A DNA stretch of 20,317 bases, from the NCBI GenBank assembly GCA_964433225.1, contig CAYSQA010000013.1, positions 1-20,317 of the forward strand. Reading direction: 5' to 3'. Shown here piece by piece: positions 1 to 8,569 of the stretch; within the stretch, counting starts at the first letter, position 1, and every line of letters begins with the position of its first letter. The position numbers were made by a program, and so were the translations under genes. The stretch comes from CG2-30-36-39 sp964433225. GTDB taxonomy: Bacteria > Patescibacteriota > Microgenomatia > UBA1400 > PJMF01. The notes under the pieces were generated by a model, which saw only the letters and a program-made list of their open reading frames with translations, was not told where the DNA came from and made no database searches.

Positions 1-1401
1 GCTGGTAAAACACTGGAAGCCTACCGTTTAAAACAGAAAGTTACTTATGATTTGGAGATGATCAAGGAGTTTGGTTTTGTCAACGGCATTGAAAACTACT
101 CACGCCACTTTGATGGTAGAGAACCAGGAGATCCACCATTTACCTTATTAGATTATTTTAAAGAAAACACCAAAATCTTTAATCAAACTTCTTTTTTAAC
201 GATCATTGATGAAAGTCATATGACAATTCCTCAAATCAGAGGTATGTTTCATGGCGATAAATCGAGAAAAGAGACTTTGATCGAATATGGCTTTAGACTT
301 CCTAGTGCTTTGGACAACAGACCATTGCAACAACATGAGTTTTTAGCCAGAACTCCGCAAAACTTATATGTCTCTGCCACACCTAATGACTGGGAACTTC
401 AACAAGCGGGAGAACATGTTGCCGAACAATTAATCAGACCAACTGGCCTGACCGATCCAGTTATTGAACTTAGACCAACCAGCCACCAAATTGAAGACTT
501 AGTCATTGAAGTCTTAAGAAGAAAAGCGCTAGGTCAGAGAACATTAGTCACGACACTCACTAAAAAAATGGCTGAGGCCCTCACTGATTATTTAAACAAT
601 CAAGAAAAAATCGATGCTCTAGTCAGCGACTTCAAACAAAGGCAAGAACAATTAAACCCAACAACTAGCTACCAACAACGTGAATTTATTCCAATCGAAC
701 AAATAGCAGTTGGACCTTTGGCTGATGATTTTTACGTTCAGCTTGATCCACTTAAAAACTACCAACTGACTGAATATCCCAAAGTTGCCTACCTGCACTC
801 AGATATTGAAACTCTGGAGAGATCAGATATTCTGGATGACCTCAGAAAAGGAGAATACGATGTTTTGGTCGGGATCAATCTCTTGAGAGAGGGTCTAGAT
901 TTACCAGAAGTCAGTTTAGTAGCGATTCTCGATGCTGACAAAGAAGGCTTCTTGCGGTCCACTACTTCATTGGTCCAAACCATGGGTAGAGCAGCTAGGC
1001 ATGAAACCGGTAAAACCATCTTGTTTGCTGATAACATGACTCGTTCAATGAAACAAGCCATTGAAGAAACTCAACGCCGCAGAGAAATTCAAGTGGCTTA
1101 CAACCTTAAATACAACATTACCCCAGCAGGAATTAATAAACCAATCAGGGAAAAACTCCTGCTGAGAGAAGATAAAGATCCTGTAGAAGAAAAATTTAAA
1201 CTCAAGAAGAAAGGACTGGTTATTCAGCTAAGTAAAAAAGACTTTATTGATCTAGAGGAATTAGAACCAGCTGGGTTAACACCTGAAGAAAAACAAAAAC
1301 TACTTAAAAAACTTGATCTTAAAATGCGTCGAGCAGCAGCTGATTTAGATTTCGAATTAGCTGCTATTTTGCGAGACAAAATTCAAGCTTTGAAGCATTA
1401 A
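1..1401 (+). CDS. uvrB: UvrB, excinuclease ABC subunit B (5' end outside window)
   Basis: UvrB is the helicase-like subunit that receives damaged DNA from UvrA and recruits UvrC. The reading frame is open from base 1, so the gene is cut by the window edge and its N-terminal Walker A region is missing. Visible UvrB hallmarks are the domain 2-3 stretch ENYSRHFDGREPGDPP, the Walker B variant DESH, the SATPNDWE motif, the helicase motif region GINLLREGLDLPEVSL with DADKEGFLRS, the QTMGRAAR arginine-finger motif, and a C-terminal UVR domain (LDFELAAILRDKI) that binds UvrC. About 55 extra residues sit between TKKMAEALTDYL and KVAYLHSDI (roughly 601-780), where most UvrBs have a short link. The gene stops at TAA and uvrA follows 60 nt later on the same strand. 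Identity is very secure; the insertion's role is unknown. Confidence 0.97.
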   Translation, partial: AGKTLEAYRLKQKVTYDLEMIKEFGFVNGIENYSRHFDGREPGDPPFTLLDYFKENTKIFNQTSFLTIIDESHMTIPQIRGMFHGDKSRKETLIEYGFRLPSALDNRPLQQHEFLARTPQNLYVSATPNDWELQQAGEHVAEQLIRPTGLTDPVIELRPTSHQIEDLVIEVLRRKALGQRTLVTTLTKKMAEALTDYLNNQEKIDALVSDFKQRQEQLNPTTSYQQREFIPIEQIAVGPLADDFYVQLDPLKNYQLTEYPKVAYLHSDIETLERSDILDDLRKGEYDVLVGINLLREGLDLPEVSLVAILDADKEGFLRSTTSLVQTMGRAARHETGKTILFADNMTRSMKQAIEETQRRREIQVAYNLKYNITPAGINKPIREKLLLREDKDPVEEKFKLKKKGLVIQLSKKDFIDLEELEPAGLTPEEKQKLLKKLDLKMRRAAADLDFELAAILRDKIQALKH

Positions 1402-1442
1402 AGTTTGTGAGTTAGACAGTCGAAAAATTCCCGAATACAGGC

Positions 1443-1448
1443 TATAAT
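1443..1448 (+). promoter_or_regulatory. -10 element upstream of uvrA
   Basis: A perfect TATAAT hexamer inside GCTATAATGTAG lies 13 nt before the uvrA ATG, so transcription would start only about 7 nt before the coding sequence. No -35 box is seen at the standard distance; TAGACA at 1413-1418 is about 24 nt away, which is too far. No Shine-Dalgarno sequence precedes the ATG, only a T-rich run. The 12-mer closely resembles GCTATAATATAG before mnmA. Confidence 0.55.
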
Positions 1449-1461
1449 GTAGTTTCTTTTT

Positions 1462-4440
1462 ATGAAGAAAAATTCATTAGATCATATTATTATTTCTGGT
1501 GCTAGAGAACATAATCTTAAAAATGTTTCTTTTGCTATTCCTAAAAATAAACTAGTTATTTTTACTGGTCTTTCTGGTAGTGGTAAAACCTCTTTAGCTT
1601 TTGATACTTTATATGCTGAGGGACAACGACGCTATGTTGAGTCACTGAGTTCTTATGCCCGTCAATTTTTGGGCATTATGCAAAAACCTCAAGTTGACCA
1701 AATTGAAGGTTTATCACCAGCCATTTCCATTGATCAAAAAACAACTTCCCATAATCCTCGCTCTACTGTTGGTACTATTACCGAGATTTATGATTATCTC
1801 AGACTACTATTTGCCAGAGTAGGACACCCTCACTGCCATCAGTGTGGTCAAGAAATCAGCACCCAAAGTATTGACCAAATTATCAAGCAAATTGTTGGTT
1901 TAGTTGAAAAAAAAGTAGCCAACCAACCAACTAGATTCATGATTCTTTCACCAATTGTTCAGGCTAGAAAAGGTGAGTTTACTGCTTTATTTACTAACCT
2001 ACAAAAACAAGGATTCACTAGAGTCAGAATTGACGGCGAAGTCTTTGACTTGTCAGAAAATATTACTTTATTAAAAAACAATAAACATACGATTGAAGCA
2101 GTGGTTGATCGGATCAGTTTTTCTAAAAAACAACTAAATGATCATCAAGAATTAAAAACTCTTAAATCTAGACTTTCACAAACCATTGAAGAATCATTAA
2201 AACTCTCAACTGGGTTAGTAATAGCCAGTTTTATTGACGACAGTTCTTTATCATTTCCAGAAAAACCCCAACAGATGGAAGATCACTTATTCAGTGAAAA
2301 ACTCGCTTGTAGTGATTGTGGTATCTCTTTAAAAGAACTTGAACCAAGAATGTTTTCTTTTAATTCTCCAGAGGGAGCCTGTGAAACTTGTAACGGCATT
2401 GGTTCATTACTCAGAATTAACCCAGAAAAAATCATTGCCCCCAGCTTAACACTGAGTGAAGGTGCCATTATTCCGTTTGCTAGAACCATGAGCAATGACA
2501 CCTGGTGGTCAAGATTAGTGAAAGTAGTGGTCGAAGCAGCCGGCTATGACTTTAGAAAAACTCCTTATGAAGAATTTAGCGATGAATTTAAACAAAGCTT
2601 GCTTCACGGTTCCAAAGAAATCTATAACGTGACTGGAGAGAATCGCTTTGGTAAAGAAACCATGATTCAAGAAAGATTTGAAGGTTTCATTACTAATTTA
2701 GAAAGAAGATATCAAGAAACTGACAGTGATTACATCCGTAAAGAAATTGAAGAATTCATGCACAAAGAAACTTGTCCTGCCTGTCAGGGCAATAGGTTAA
2801 AACCAGAATCTTTGGCTGTAACAATTGATCACAAAAATATTGCCGATACAACCAACTTAACTATTCAACGAGTTTTGGACTGGTGTAAATCTTTGACTGC
2901 AAGTAAAAAACTGTCTACTAAAGAAACCGAGATCAGCGGCTCGATTTTAAAAGAAATTATCACCAGATTAAGTTTCTTATCTTCTGTTGGACTTAATTAC
3001 TTATCACTGGGCAGAGAAGCCTCTACTTTGGCTGGTGGTGAGGCTCAGAGAATCAGACTAGCTTCACAAATTGGTACTGGTCTAACAGGTGTGCTATATA
3101 TCTTAGATGAACCAACTATTGGTTTACATCCCAGAGATAATGATCGATTGGTTGATACTCTTAAAAACCTCAGAGATCAAGGTAACAGTGTAGTAGTGGT
3201 TGAACATGATCGAGATGTAATGCTTTCTTCCGACTATATCTTTGATTTTGGTCCTGGAGCTGGCAAACACGGTGGGGAAGTTGTTGCTGAAGGAACACCT
3301 GAAGAATTAATGGCAGCCAAAAAATCTGTGACTGGCAAATACTTAGCCCGCAAAAAAGATGTTATTAGACCCAAGAAAAATGAAGAAAGAAAAGTAATTG
3401 GAATAGATGATATGCCAATTGTCAGAGGAACTAATGGTTCAATTCAACTACGAGGAGCGTCTCACCACAATCTAAAAAACATTGATGTCGAGTTTCCACT
3501 CAACTCTTTAACTTGTATTACTGGGATTTCCGGTTCAGGAAAATCTACTTTACTGCATGACACTCTTTACTATCAATTAATGAAACACCTAAACAGAAAA
3601 ATCGATGAAAAAGCTGGCCATGTTGAGCAAGTAATGGTGCCTGAAACTGTTAAACGCTTAACTTTAATTGACCAAAGCCCAATCGGTAAAACTCCACGTT
3701 CAAACCCAGCCACTTACACTAAGATTTTTGACTACATTCGAAAACTTTTTGCCAATACTCAGGAAGCTCACATTCGTGGTTACAATCCAGGTCGATTTAG
3801 TTTTAATGTCAAAGGCGGCCGTTGTGAAACTTGCCAGGGTGATGGCCAAATAAAAATCGAGATGCAGTTCTTACCCGATGTTTATGTCACTTGTGATGTC
3901 TGTCACGGTCAACGCTATAACGAAGAAACTCTCCAAGTAGTTTATAAAGGTAAAAATATTTCTGAAGTCTTAAAAATGAGTGTCGAAGATGCTTTAGAAT
4001 TCTTCAAAAGTAACGGAACCTTAAAACAAAAGCTCCAAACTTTAATTGATGTTGGCTTGGGCTACTTAGAACTTGGCCAACCAGCCCCGACCTTAAGTGG
4101 CGGTGAATCTCAAAGAGTTAAACTAGCCCGTGAACTGAGTTTGAAAACTAATGATCATGTAGTTTATTTACTAGATGAACCAACTACCGGCCTGCATTTT
4201 GCTGATGTACAAAAACTACTCAATGTCCTCCATACATTAGTAGCTCAAAATAACACCGTGATTTTGATCGAACATAACTTGGATGTCATTAAAAATGCTG
4301 ACTGGTTAATTGACCTTGGCCCTGAGGGTGGAGAATATGGCGGTGAAATTATTGCTACCGGCACTCCACAGCAGGTGGCTAAAAATAAAAACTCATTTAC
4401 TGGTAAATATTTGGCTGAAGAATTTAAAAACCAACACTAA
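1462..4440 (+). CDS. uvrA: UvrA, excinuclease ABC subunit A
   Basis: UvrA is the dimeric ABC-type ATPase that scans DNA for damage and loads UvrB. The 992-residue protein is slightly longer than the usual 940 or so. Both ATPase halves are complete: Walker A GLSGSGKT (residues 36-43) and GISGSGKS (688-695), ABC signatures LAGGEAQR and LSGGESQR, and Walker B regions LDEPTIGLHPRDN and LDEPTTGLHFADV. The zinc-binding cysteine pairs are present (CHQC, CSDC, CETC, CPAC, then CETC and CDVC in the C-terminal half). The UvrB-binding region around GQRRYVESLSSYARQFLG is also clear. It starts at ATG 1462, giving the expected short N-terminus before the first ATPase strand. With uvrB just upstream it forms a repair pair; uvrC lies about 9 kb away. 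Confidence 0.98.
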   Translation: MKKNSLDHIIISGAREHNLKNVSFAIPKNKLVIFTGLSGSGKTSLAFDTLYAEGQRRYVESLSSYARQFLGIMQKPQVDQIEGLSPAISIDQKTTSHNPRSTVGTITEIYDYLRLLFARVGHPHCHQCGQEISTQSIDQIIKQIVGLVEKKVANQPTRFMILSPIVQARKGEFTALFTNLQKQGFTRVRIDGEVFDLSENITLLKNNKHTIEAVVDRISFSKKQLNDHQELKTLKSRLSQTIEESLKLSTGLVIASFIDDSSLSFPEKPQQMEDHLFSEKLACSDCGISLKELEPRMFSFNSPEGACETCNGIGSLLRINPEKIIAPSLTLSEGAIIPFARTMSNDTWWSRLVKVVVEAAGYDFRKTPYEEFSDEFKQSLLHGSKEIYNVTGENRFGKETMIQERFEGFITNLERRYQETDSDYIRKEIEEFMHKETCPACQGNRLKPESLAVTIDHKNIADTTNLTIQRVLDWCKSLTASKKLSTKETEISGSILKEIITRLSFLSSVGLNYLSLGREASTLAGGEAQRIRLASQIGTGLTGVLYILDEPTIGLHPRDNDRLVDTLKNLRDQGNSVVVVEHDRDVMLSSDYIFDFGPGAGKHGGEVVAEGTPEELMAAKKSVTGKYLARKKDVIRPKKNEERKVIGIDDMPIVRGTNGSIQLRGASHHNLKNIDVEFPLNSLTCITGISGSGKSTLLHDTLYYQLMKHLNRKIDEKAGHVEQVMVPETVKRLTLIDQSPIGKTPRSNPATYTKIFDYIRKLFANTQEAHIRGYNPGRFSFNVKGGRCETCQGDGQIKIEMQFLPDVYVTCDVCHGQRYNEETLQVVYKGKNISEVLKMSVEDALEFFKSNGTLKQKLQTLIDVGLGYLELGQPAPTLSGGESQRVKLARELSLKTNDHVVYLLDEPTTGLHFADVQKLLNVLHTLVAQNNTVILIEHNLDVIKNADWLIDLGPEGGEYGGEIIATGTPQQVAKNKNSFTGKYLAEEFKNQH

Positions 4441-4532
4441 CCACACCCCTTTACCCCCGTGGGTAAGTGTCTCACAGCTGGCTGACAACAAACTTAATAT
4501 ATAAAACAATATCTAAATCTATCAAAAATAAA

Positions 4533-4546
4533 ATTGATATATCAAT
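4533..4546. terminator. Palindrome between convergent genes, possible bidirectional terminator
   Basis: The 127-nt gap between the uvrA and coaD-coaE stops holds a perfect 14-nt palindrome, ATTGATATATCAAT, flanked by A-rich sequence on the left and GTTTTA on the right. Read on the minus strand it is followed by TTTATTTTT. It can act as a weak AT-only terminator hairpin for either gene. A second short inverted repeat (TTACCC/GGGTAA, about 4451-4466) follows the uvrA stop but has no T-tract. Nothing else was seen in the gap. Confidence 0.35.
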
Positions 4547-4567
4547 GTTTTACTCGAGAATATAATA

Positions 4568-5692
4568 TTAGCAGTCGTTTTTAATATCTGCCAAAAACTG
4601 TTTTAAGTCTTGAACAACTTTTCGGCCGTTACTTTCTACAATCCACAACTGACCTTGATGATCTCGCCTAATAATCTTTTCTAATTCTTGCTTCTTTTTA
4701 GCGAAATCATATTGACTGGCTAGGCGAGTCTTAATTTGTTCAACAGTTAAATCACGAGCTTCCAATCGTTGTCGCTGAATTTTTTCATCTGCTTTGACTA
4801 AAATTACATTATTATTTGATAAATAAGCCATATCAGACTCAGCAATTAAAGCTGCATTGAGTAAAATCAAACCTTTTTTGCCATAAAGCTCTCGTCTTAG
4901 CCTCACCAAAATCGGCGTATACATAATTTTATTCAGGGCGGCTAATTTATCTTCGTCGTGAAACACAATCTCTCCCAATATTTTACGATTAATTGTGCCG
5001 GCTGGGTTTTTTATTTTTTCGCCAAATTCTTTAGTTAGCTGTTGACGAACTTTAGCGTAGCCAGTTTCAGTTAACCTTTCATAGATATCATGAGCTAAGT
5101 GATCTAACTCTATGTGGTGAACTTCCAAGCCCTGTTCTTTACCCAGTTCAACCAGTTTTTGACAAACAAAAGACTTGCCCACCCCAATCTCACCAGTCAC
5201 ACTAATAATTATTTGCTCTGACATTTTTTTCTCTAACTTACTTTTCACCAACATTGGCACATATTCATGAATTAAACCCTGTTCTTTTTGGATCGCTTTC
5301 ACTGAACTGGAACTAATGTGAGCTAACTTCGGATCAGCAAATAGTAATACGGTTTCCATGCCTAATTTTTGACTCTCACCCAATTGATTAAGATAACGCT
5401 CATATTCAAAATCTTTGGTGTCTCTTACTCCCTTAACAATTACTTCAGCGCCTTGTTCATAAGCAAAGTCAACTAATAGGCCAGTAAATGAAACTACCTT
5501 AACATTTTTTAAATGACGAAGAGAGTGACTAGCCATTTCGGTTCTAGCTTCAAGAGAAAACATGTATTTTTTATCAGGATTTACTCCAATGGCAACGATA
5601 ACCTGATCAAAAATCTTGGCTGCTCGTTGAACAACATCAACATGACCATAAGTAATCGGATCACCAGAGAAAGCATAAATAGCTTTAGACAT
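4568..5692 (-). CDS. CoaD-CoaE fusion: phosphopantetheine adenylyltransferase and dephospho-CoA kinase
   Basis: One 374-residue polypeptide carries the last two steps of CoA synthesis: 4'-phosphopantetheine to dephospho-CoA (residues about 1-156, CoaD) and dephospho-CoA to CoA (about 157-374, CoaE). CoaD shows the nucleotidyltransferase motif TYGH (residues 14-17), KGVRDTKDFEYE and the ISSSSVK motif. CoaE starts around an internal Met157 and has the P-loop GEIGVGKS (167-174), the LDHLAHDIYE segment and the LEARDLTVEQIKTRLASQ lid region. Both domains are near the usual length of separate enzymes. It is the last gene of the pfl operon, 6 nt after the acyl-CoA synthetase stop. A single-chain CoaD-CoaE enzyme is typical of animals (CoA synthase) and uncommon in bacteria. 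Domain assignments are secure; activity is inferred. Confidence 0.93.
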   Translation of the reverse strand: MSKAIYAFSGDPITYGHVDVVQRAAKIFDQVIVAIGVNPDKKYMFSLEARTEMASHSLRHLKNVKVVSFTGLLVDFAYEQGAEVIVKGVRDTKDFEYERYLNQLGESQKLGMETVLLFADPKLAHISSSSVKAIQKEQGLIHEYVPMLVKSKLEKKMSEQIIISVTGEIGVGKSFVCQKLVELGKEQGLEVHHIELDHLAHDIYERLTETGYAKVRQQLTKEFGEKIKNPAGTINRKILGEIVFHDEDKLAALNKIMYTPILVRLRRELYGKKGLILLNAALIAESDMAYLSNNNVILVKADEKIQRQRLEARDLTVEQIKTRLASQYDFAKKKQELEKIIRRDHQGQLWIVESNGRKVVQDLKQFLADIKNDC

Positions 5693-5698
5693 TGTCGC

Positions 5699-7804
5699 TT
5701 ATTCTATCACCACTCGGGCATCAAGAACCTTAACCCCTTCACCTTGTGGTAAAACCAACAGTGGATTGATATCTAACTCAACAATTTCAGGAAAATCAGT
5801 TACCAATTGAGCTAACCGACCAATGCTTTCAACCAACATTTCCTTATCAGCTGGAGCTTGGCCTCTGACCCCATCAAAAAGCTTGGCTGAGCGAAGACCA
5901 GCAATCATTCTCAATGCATCATTATGAGTTAATGGTACAAAACCAAAGTTAACATCTTTTAAGACTTCAACATAGATACCACCCAAACCAACCATCACCA
6001 TGGTGCCAAGTCCAGGAGCTTTGTTTACCCCCAAAATTATTTCAAGACCATTAGCCGGAGCCATTTCCATTAACAACACTCCATCAAGTTTGGCTTGAGG
6101 TTTATTTTGAGCTACTATTTTCATCATTTCAGTAAACTTAACTTTAACATCTTCCAGAGTAATATTGAGCATCACTCCGCCGACATCACTCTTATGCAAA
6201 ATGTCTTGAGACATAATCTTCATCGCATATTTCTTATTTTCGCCCATCTTTTTAATAGCTAGGTAAGCCTCAACTTCGCTGACTGCTTGCGCTGTTTTTA
6301 ATAGTGGAAAATTATAAGCTTGTAAAATCTCGATTGCCGCTGACTCCGGAAAACTGTGTTGACCGTTTTGCAAAGCTTGATCAAAAATTCTTCTAACAGC
6401 TGCTTGATCAACATCCTGATACTGAAGTAGAGGAGAGCTCTTGATTTTGGCTTGATCTACAAACTGACCAAAAGTGGCTAATGACTTAGCCGCTGGCTCA
6501 GGGAAAGTGTTAGTAACAACTCCAGCTTCTTTCATTAATTTAACTCCTGGCAAAACAGTTTCTTGTCCCATAAAACTCACCACGATTGGTTTCTTGGAAC
6601 TCATCTTGGTACTAACTACGGCTTTGGCTGTCTTGGTAATTTCAGTCATTGATTGGGGAGTAAGCAACAATAAAATTGAGTCAGTATTGCTATCTTTAGC
6701 AATTAATTCCAAAGTTTGTTGATAACGTTCTCCTACTGCATCACCCAAAATATCAACTGGATTGTGAGTACTAGCAGCGTGAGGTAGGATTTCCTTGAGA
6801 GCCTCGACTGTTTTCCCTTCTAACTTGGCCATGGCCAAACCACTGGCCACAATTTCATCTGTAGTTAATACTCCTGGGCCACCTGCATTAGTCACTACAG
6901 TGACATTTTTCACTTCGGTTAACTCATTCTTGGAAAAAATCTGGGCATAATCAAATAATTGGCTAATGCTATTAGCTCTGATTACTCCAGCCTGCTCAAA
7001 TAAAGTTTTATAGGCAACATCTCCGCCACTAAGCGAACCAGTGTGCGAGGCAATCGCTCCTGCCCCGGCTTCAGTTCTGCCTGATTTTAAAATAATCACT
7101 GGCTTAGGATTATCACCAGTAGATAGCTCTTTAACTGCTTTAATAAATTCTGGAGCATTTTCTAATTGTTCTACATACATTGATACCACTTTGGTTTGTG
7201 GATCATCAGCAAAATATTTAATTAACTTTAATTCATTAATATCAGCTTTGTTACCAATACTCATAAATTTAGAAAAACCGATTCCTAATTCCTTGGCATA
7301 ATCCAAAACAGCCGTACAAAGAGCCCCACTTTGAGAGACAAAAGCGACATTACCTGCCTCTGGCATTAAAGCAGCAAACGAAGCATTCATTTTAATTTCT
7401 GGATTAATAATCCCCAAACAGTTTGGCCCAACCAATGACATTTGTCTCTCACGACAAACATCAGTTAGTTGTTTTTCCAATTCAACATTACCAATTTCTT
7501 TACAACCAGCAGAGATCACAATCGTTGCTTGTGCCCCCTGCTCATGAGCTTCTTTCACTACACTCGTCACATAAGGGGCTGGGACTGCTATGACTGCTAA
7601 ATCAATTTTTTCTGGAACATCCTTAACTGCAGCATAAACTTTTTTGCCATAGAGACTGTCCGCTTTTGGGTTAACTGGATAAATTTTACCTTGATAACCC
7701 TGGGTAACTAAATTTTTAACAATATCATTGCCAACAGTTTTTAGTTTTCTGGAGGCACCAATGATGGCGATAGCTTTGGGATAAAAAAGAGCTTGAAATG
7801 ACAT
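5699..7804 (-). CDS. ADP-forming acyl-CoA (acetyl-CoA) synthetase, fused alpha-beta
   Basis: This 701-residue protein probably converts acetyl-CoA, ADP and phosphate to acetate, CoA and ATP. The domain order is a CoA-binding Rossmann domain (about 5-130, starting FYPKAIAIIGASRKLKTVG), succinyl-CoA-synthetase-like flavodoxin domains (about 145-450) with the phosphohistidine motif ASHTGSLSG (His254), and a C-terminal ATP-grasp half (about 480-701) with MKIMSQDILHKSDVGGV and the ELDINPLLV motif. Alpha and beta parts, often separate in archaea, are fused. An AAGGA Shine-Dalgarno-like sequence sits about 6 nt before the ATG, as expected for an operon-internal gene. It follows pflA by 17 nt and precedes coaD-coaE by 6 nt. 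Pairing with PFL points to acetyl-CoA as substrate; propionyl or other acyl groups cannot be excluded. Confidence 0.93.
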   Translation of the reverse strand: MSFQALFYPKAIAIIGASRKLKTVGNDIVKNLVTQGYQGKIYPVNPKADSLYGKKVYAAVKDVPEKIDLAVIAVPAPYVTSVVKEAHEQGAQATIVISAGCKEIGNVELEKQLTDVCRERQMSLVGPNCLGIINPEIKMNASFAALMPEAGNVAFVSQSGALCTAVLDYAKELGIGFSKFMSIGNKADINELKLIKYFADDPQTKVVSMYVEQLENAPEFIKAVKELSTGDNPKPVIILKSGRTEAGAGAIASHTGSLSGGDVAYKTLFEQAGVIRANSISQLFDYAQIFSKNELTEVKNVTVVTNAGGPGVLTTDEIVASGLAMAKLEGKTVEALKEILPHAASTHNPVDILGDAVGERYQQTLELIAKDSNTDSILLLLTPQSMTEITKTAKAVVSTKMSSKKPIVVSFMGQETVLPGVKLMKEAGVVTNTFPEPAAKSLATFGQFVDQAKIKSSPLLQYQDVDQAAVRRIFDQALQNGQHSFPESAAIEILQAYNFPLLKTAQAVSEVEAYLAIKKMGENKKYAMKIMSQDILHKSDVGGVMLNITLEDVKVKFTEMMKIVAQNKPQAKLDGVLLMEMAPANGLEIILGVNKAPGLGTMVMVGLGGIYVEVLKDVNFGFVPLTHNDALRMIAGLRSAKLFDGVRGQAPADKEMLVESIGRLAQLVTDFPEIVELDINPLLVLPQGEGVKVLDARVVIE

Positions 7805-7821
7805 AAATTCCTTTTAATTAA

Positions 7822-8553
7822 TTATCTAATTACTACATTGGTTAAATACTGATCAAAAATCTGTTTGGCCTGTTCAACTTGTTGTTTAGTAGCAGGTTCA
7901 ACTCCTGCCAGTTTATATGGTAACCCAAGCTCTGCATATTTATACACACCCAAGGTGTGATAAGGCAAAATCTCAACTCGTTCAATAGTTTCGAAATCCT
8001 TGAAATACTGAGCCCATTTTTCTAAATATTCTGGTTGATCTGTCCAACCAGGAACCAACACATACCGTAACCACAGTGGTTTACCAGTCTGTTCTCGGTA
8101 GGCTGCATTTTTTAAAACATTAGTATTGGAATGACCGGTTAATTTCTGATGCCAAGTTTCATCAATATGTTTAACATCTAACATCACTAAATCTACTAGG
8201 TTGTAAAGTTCATTGATTTGTTGGTTGTAAATTGCTCCACAGGTATCGAGTGTAATATGAAAGCCAGCTTCCTTAACCGCGATAAAAAGTTTTATTAGTT
8301 CTTTGGCTTGAACTGTTGGCTCACCACCAGACACAGTTAAACCACCCTGCTCGCCAAAATATGGTTTTTCTTTTTCTAAAAGTTCTAGAATTTCTTTGGT
8401 AGAAACTTGTTTAGCTTGATCACTTTTAATTAACTGAGAGTCTGGATTATGACAGTAAGCACAGGCGAAAAGACAACCCTGGATAAAAACCACCAGCCTG
8501 ATACCGGGACCATCATGAGTGCCAAAAGTCTCAATCGAGTGAACTGACAACAT
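7822..8553 (-). CDS. pflA: Pyruvate formate-lyase activating enzyme (radical SAM)
   Basis: PflA uses a [4Fe-4S] cluster and S-adenosylmethionine to install the glycyl radical on PFL. The 243-residue length matches the family. The N-terminus SIETFGTHDGPGIR is the PflA signature, and the radical-SAM motif CxxxCxxC is at Cys27, Cys31 and Cys34 (GCLFACAYCHN). The SAM-binding GGE motif follows in LTVSGGEPTVQ. There is no ferredoxin-like insertion of the kind found in activases of other glycyl-radical enzymes, which supports true PflA. It sits 16 nt after pflB, its substrate gene, and has GAAGGG about 8 nt before its ATG. It acts in the cytoplasm under anaerobic conditions. Confidence 0.96.
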   Translation of the reverse strand: MLSVHSIETFGTHDGPGIRLVVFIQGCLFACAYCHNPDSQLIKSDQAKQVSTKEILELLEKEKPYFGEQGGLTVSGGEPTVQAKELIKLFIAVKEAGFHITLDTCGAIYNQQINELYNLVDLVMLDVKHIDETWHQKLTGHSNTNVLKNAAYREQTGKPLWLRYVLVPGWTDQPEYLEKWAQYFKDFETIERVEILPYHTLGVYKYAELGLPYKLAGVEPATKQQVEQAKQIFDQYLTNVVIR

Positions 8554-8569
8554 CTATTAACCCTTCACT

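Noticed and set aside
4533..4546. ATTGATATATCAAT as an FNR-type site
   Set aside because: FNR boxes are TTGAT-N4-ATCAA; here the centre is only 2 nt, and the site lies between two gene ends rather than at a promoter.
5701..5706. Minus-strand TAGAAT 8 nt before the coaD-coaE ATG, resembling a leaderless promoter
   Set aside because: It coincides with the end of the synthetase coding sequence and its stop codon, has no -35, and the gene sits 6 nt after the previous one in an operon. It is most likely chance.
6474..7301. Open frames on the plus strand opposite the acyl-CoA synthetase
   Set aside because: They are antisense to a well-conserved gene, have no promoter or ribosome-binding site and no recognisable motif.
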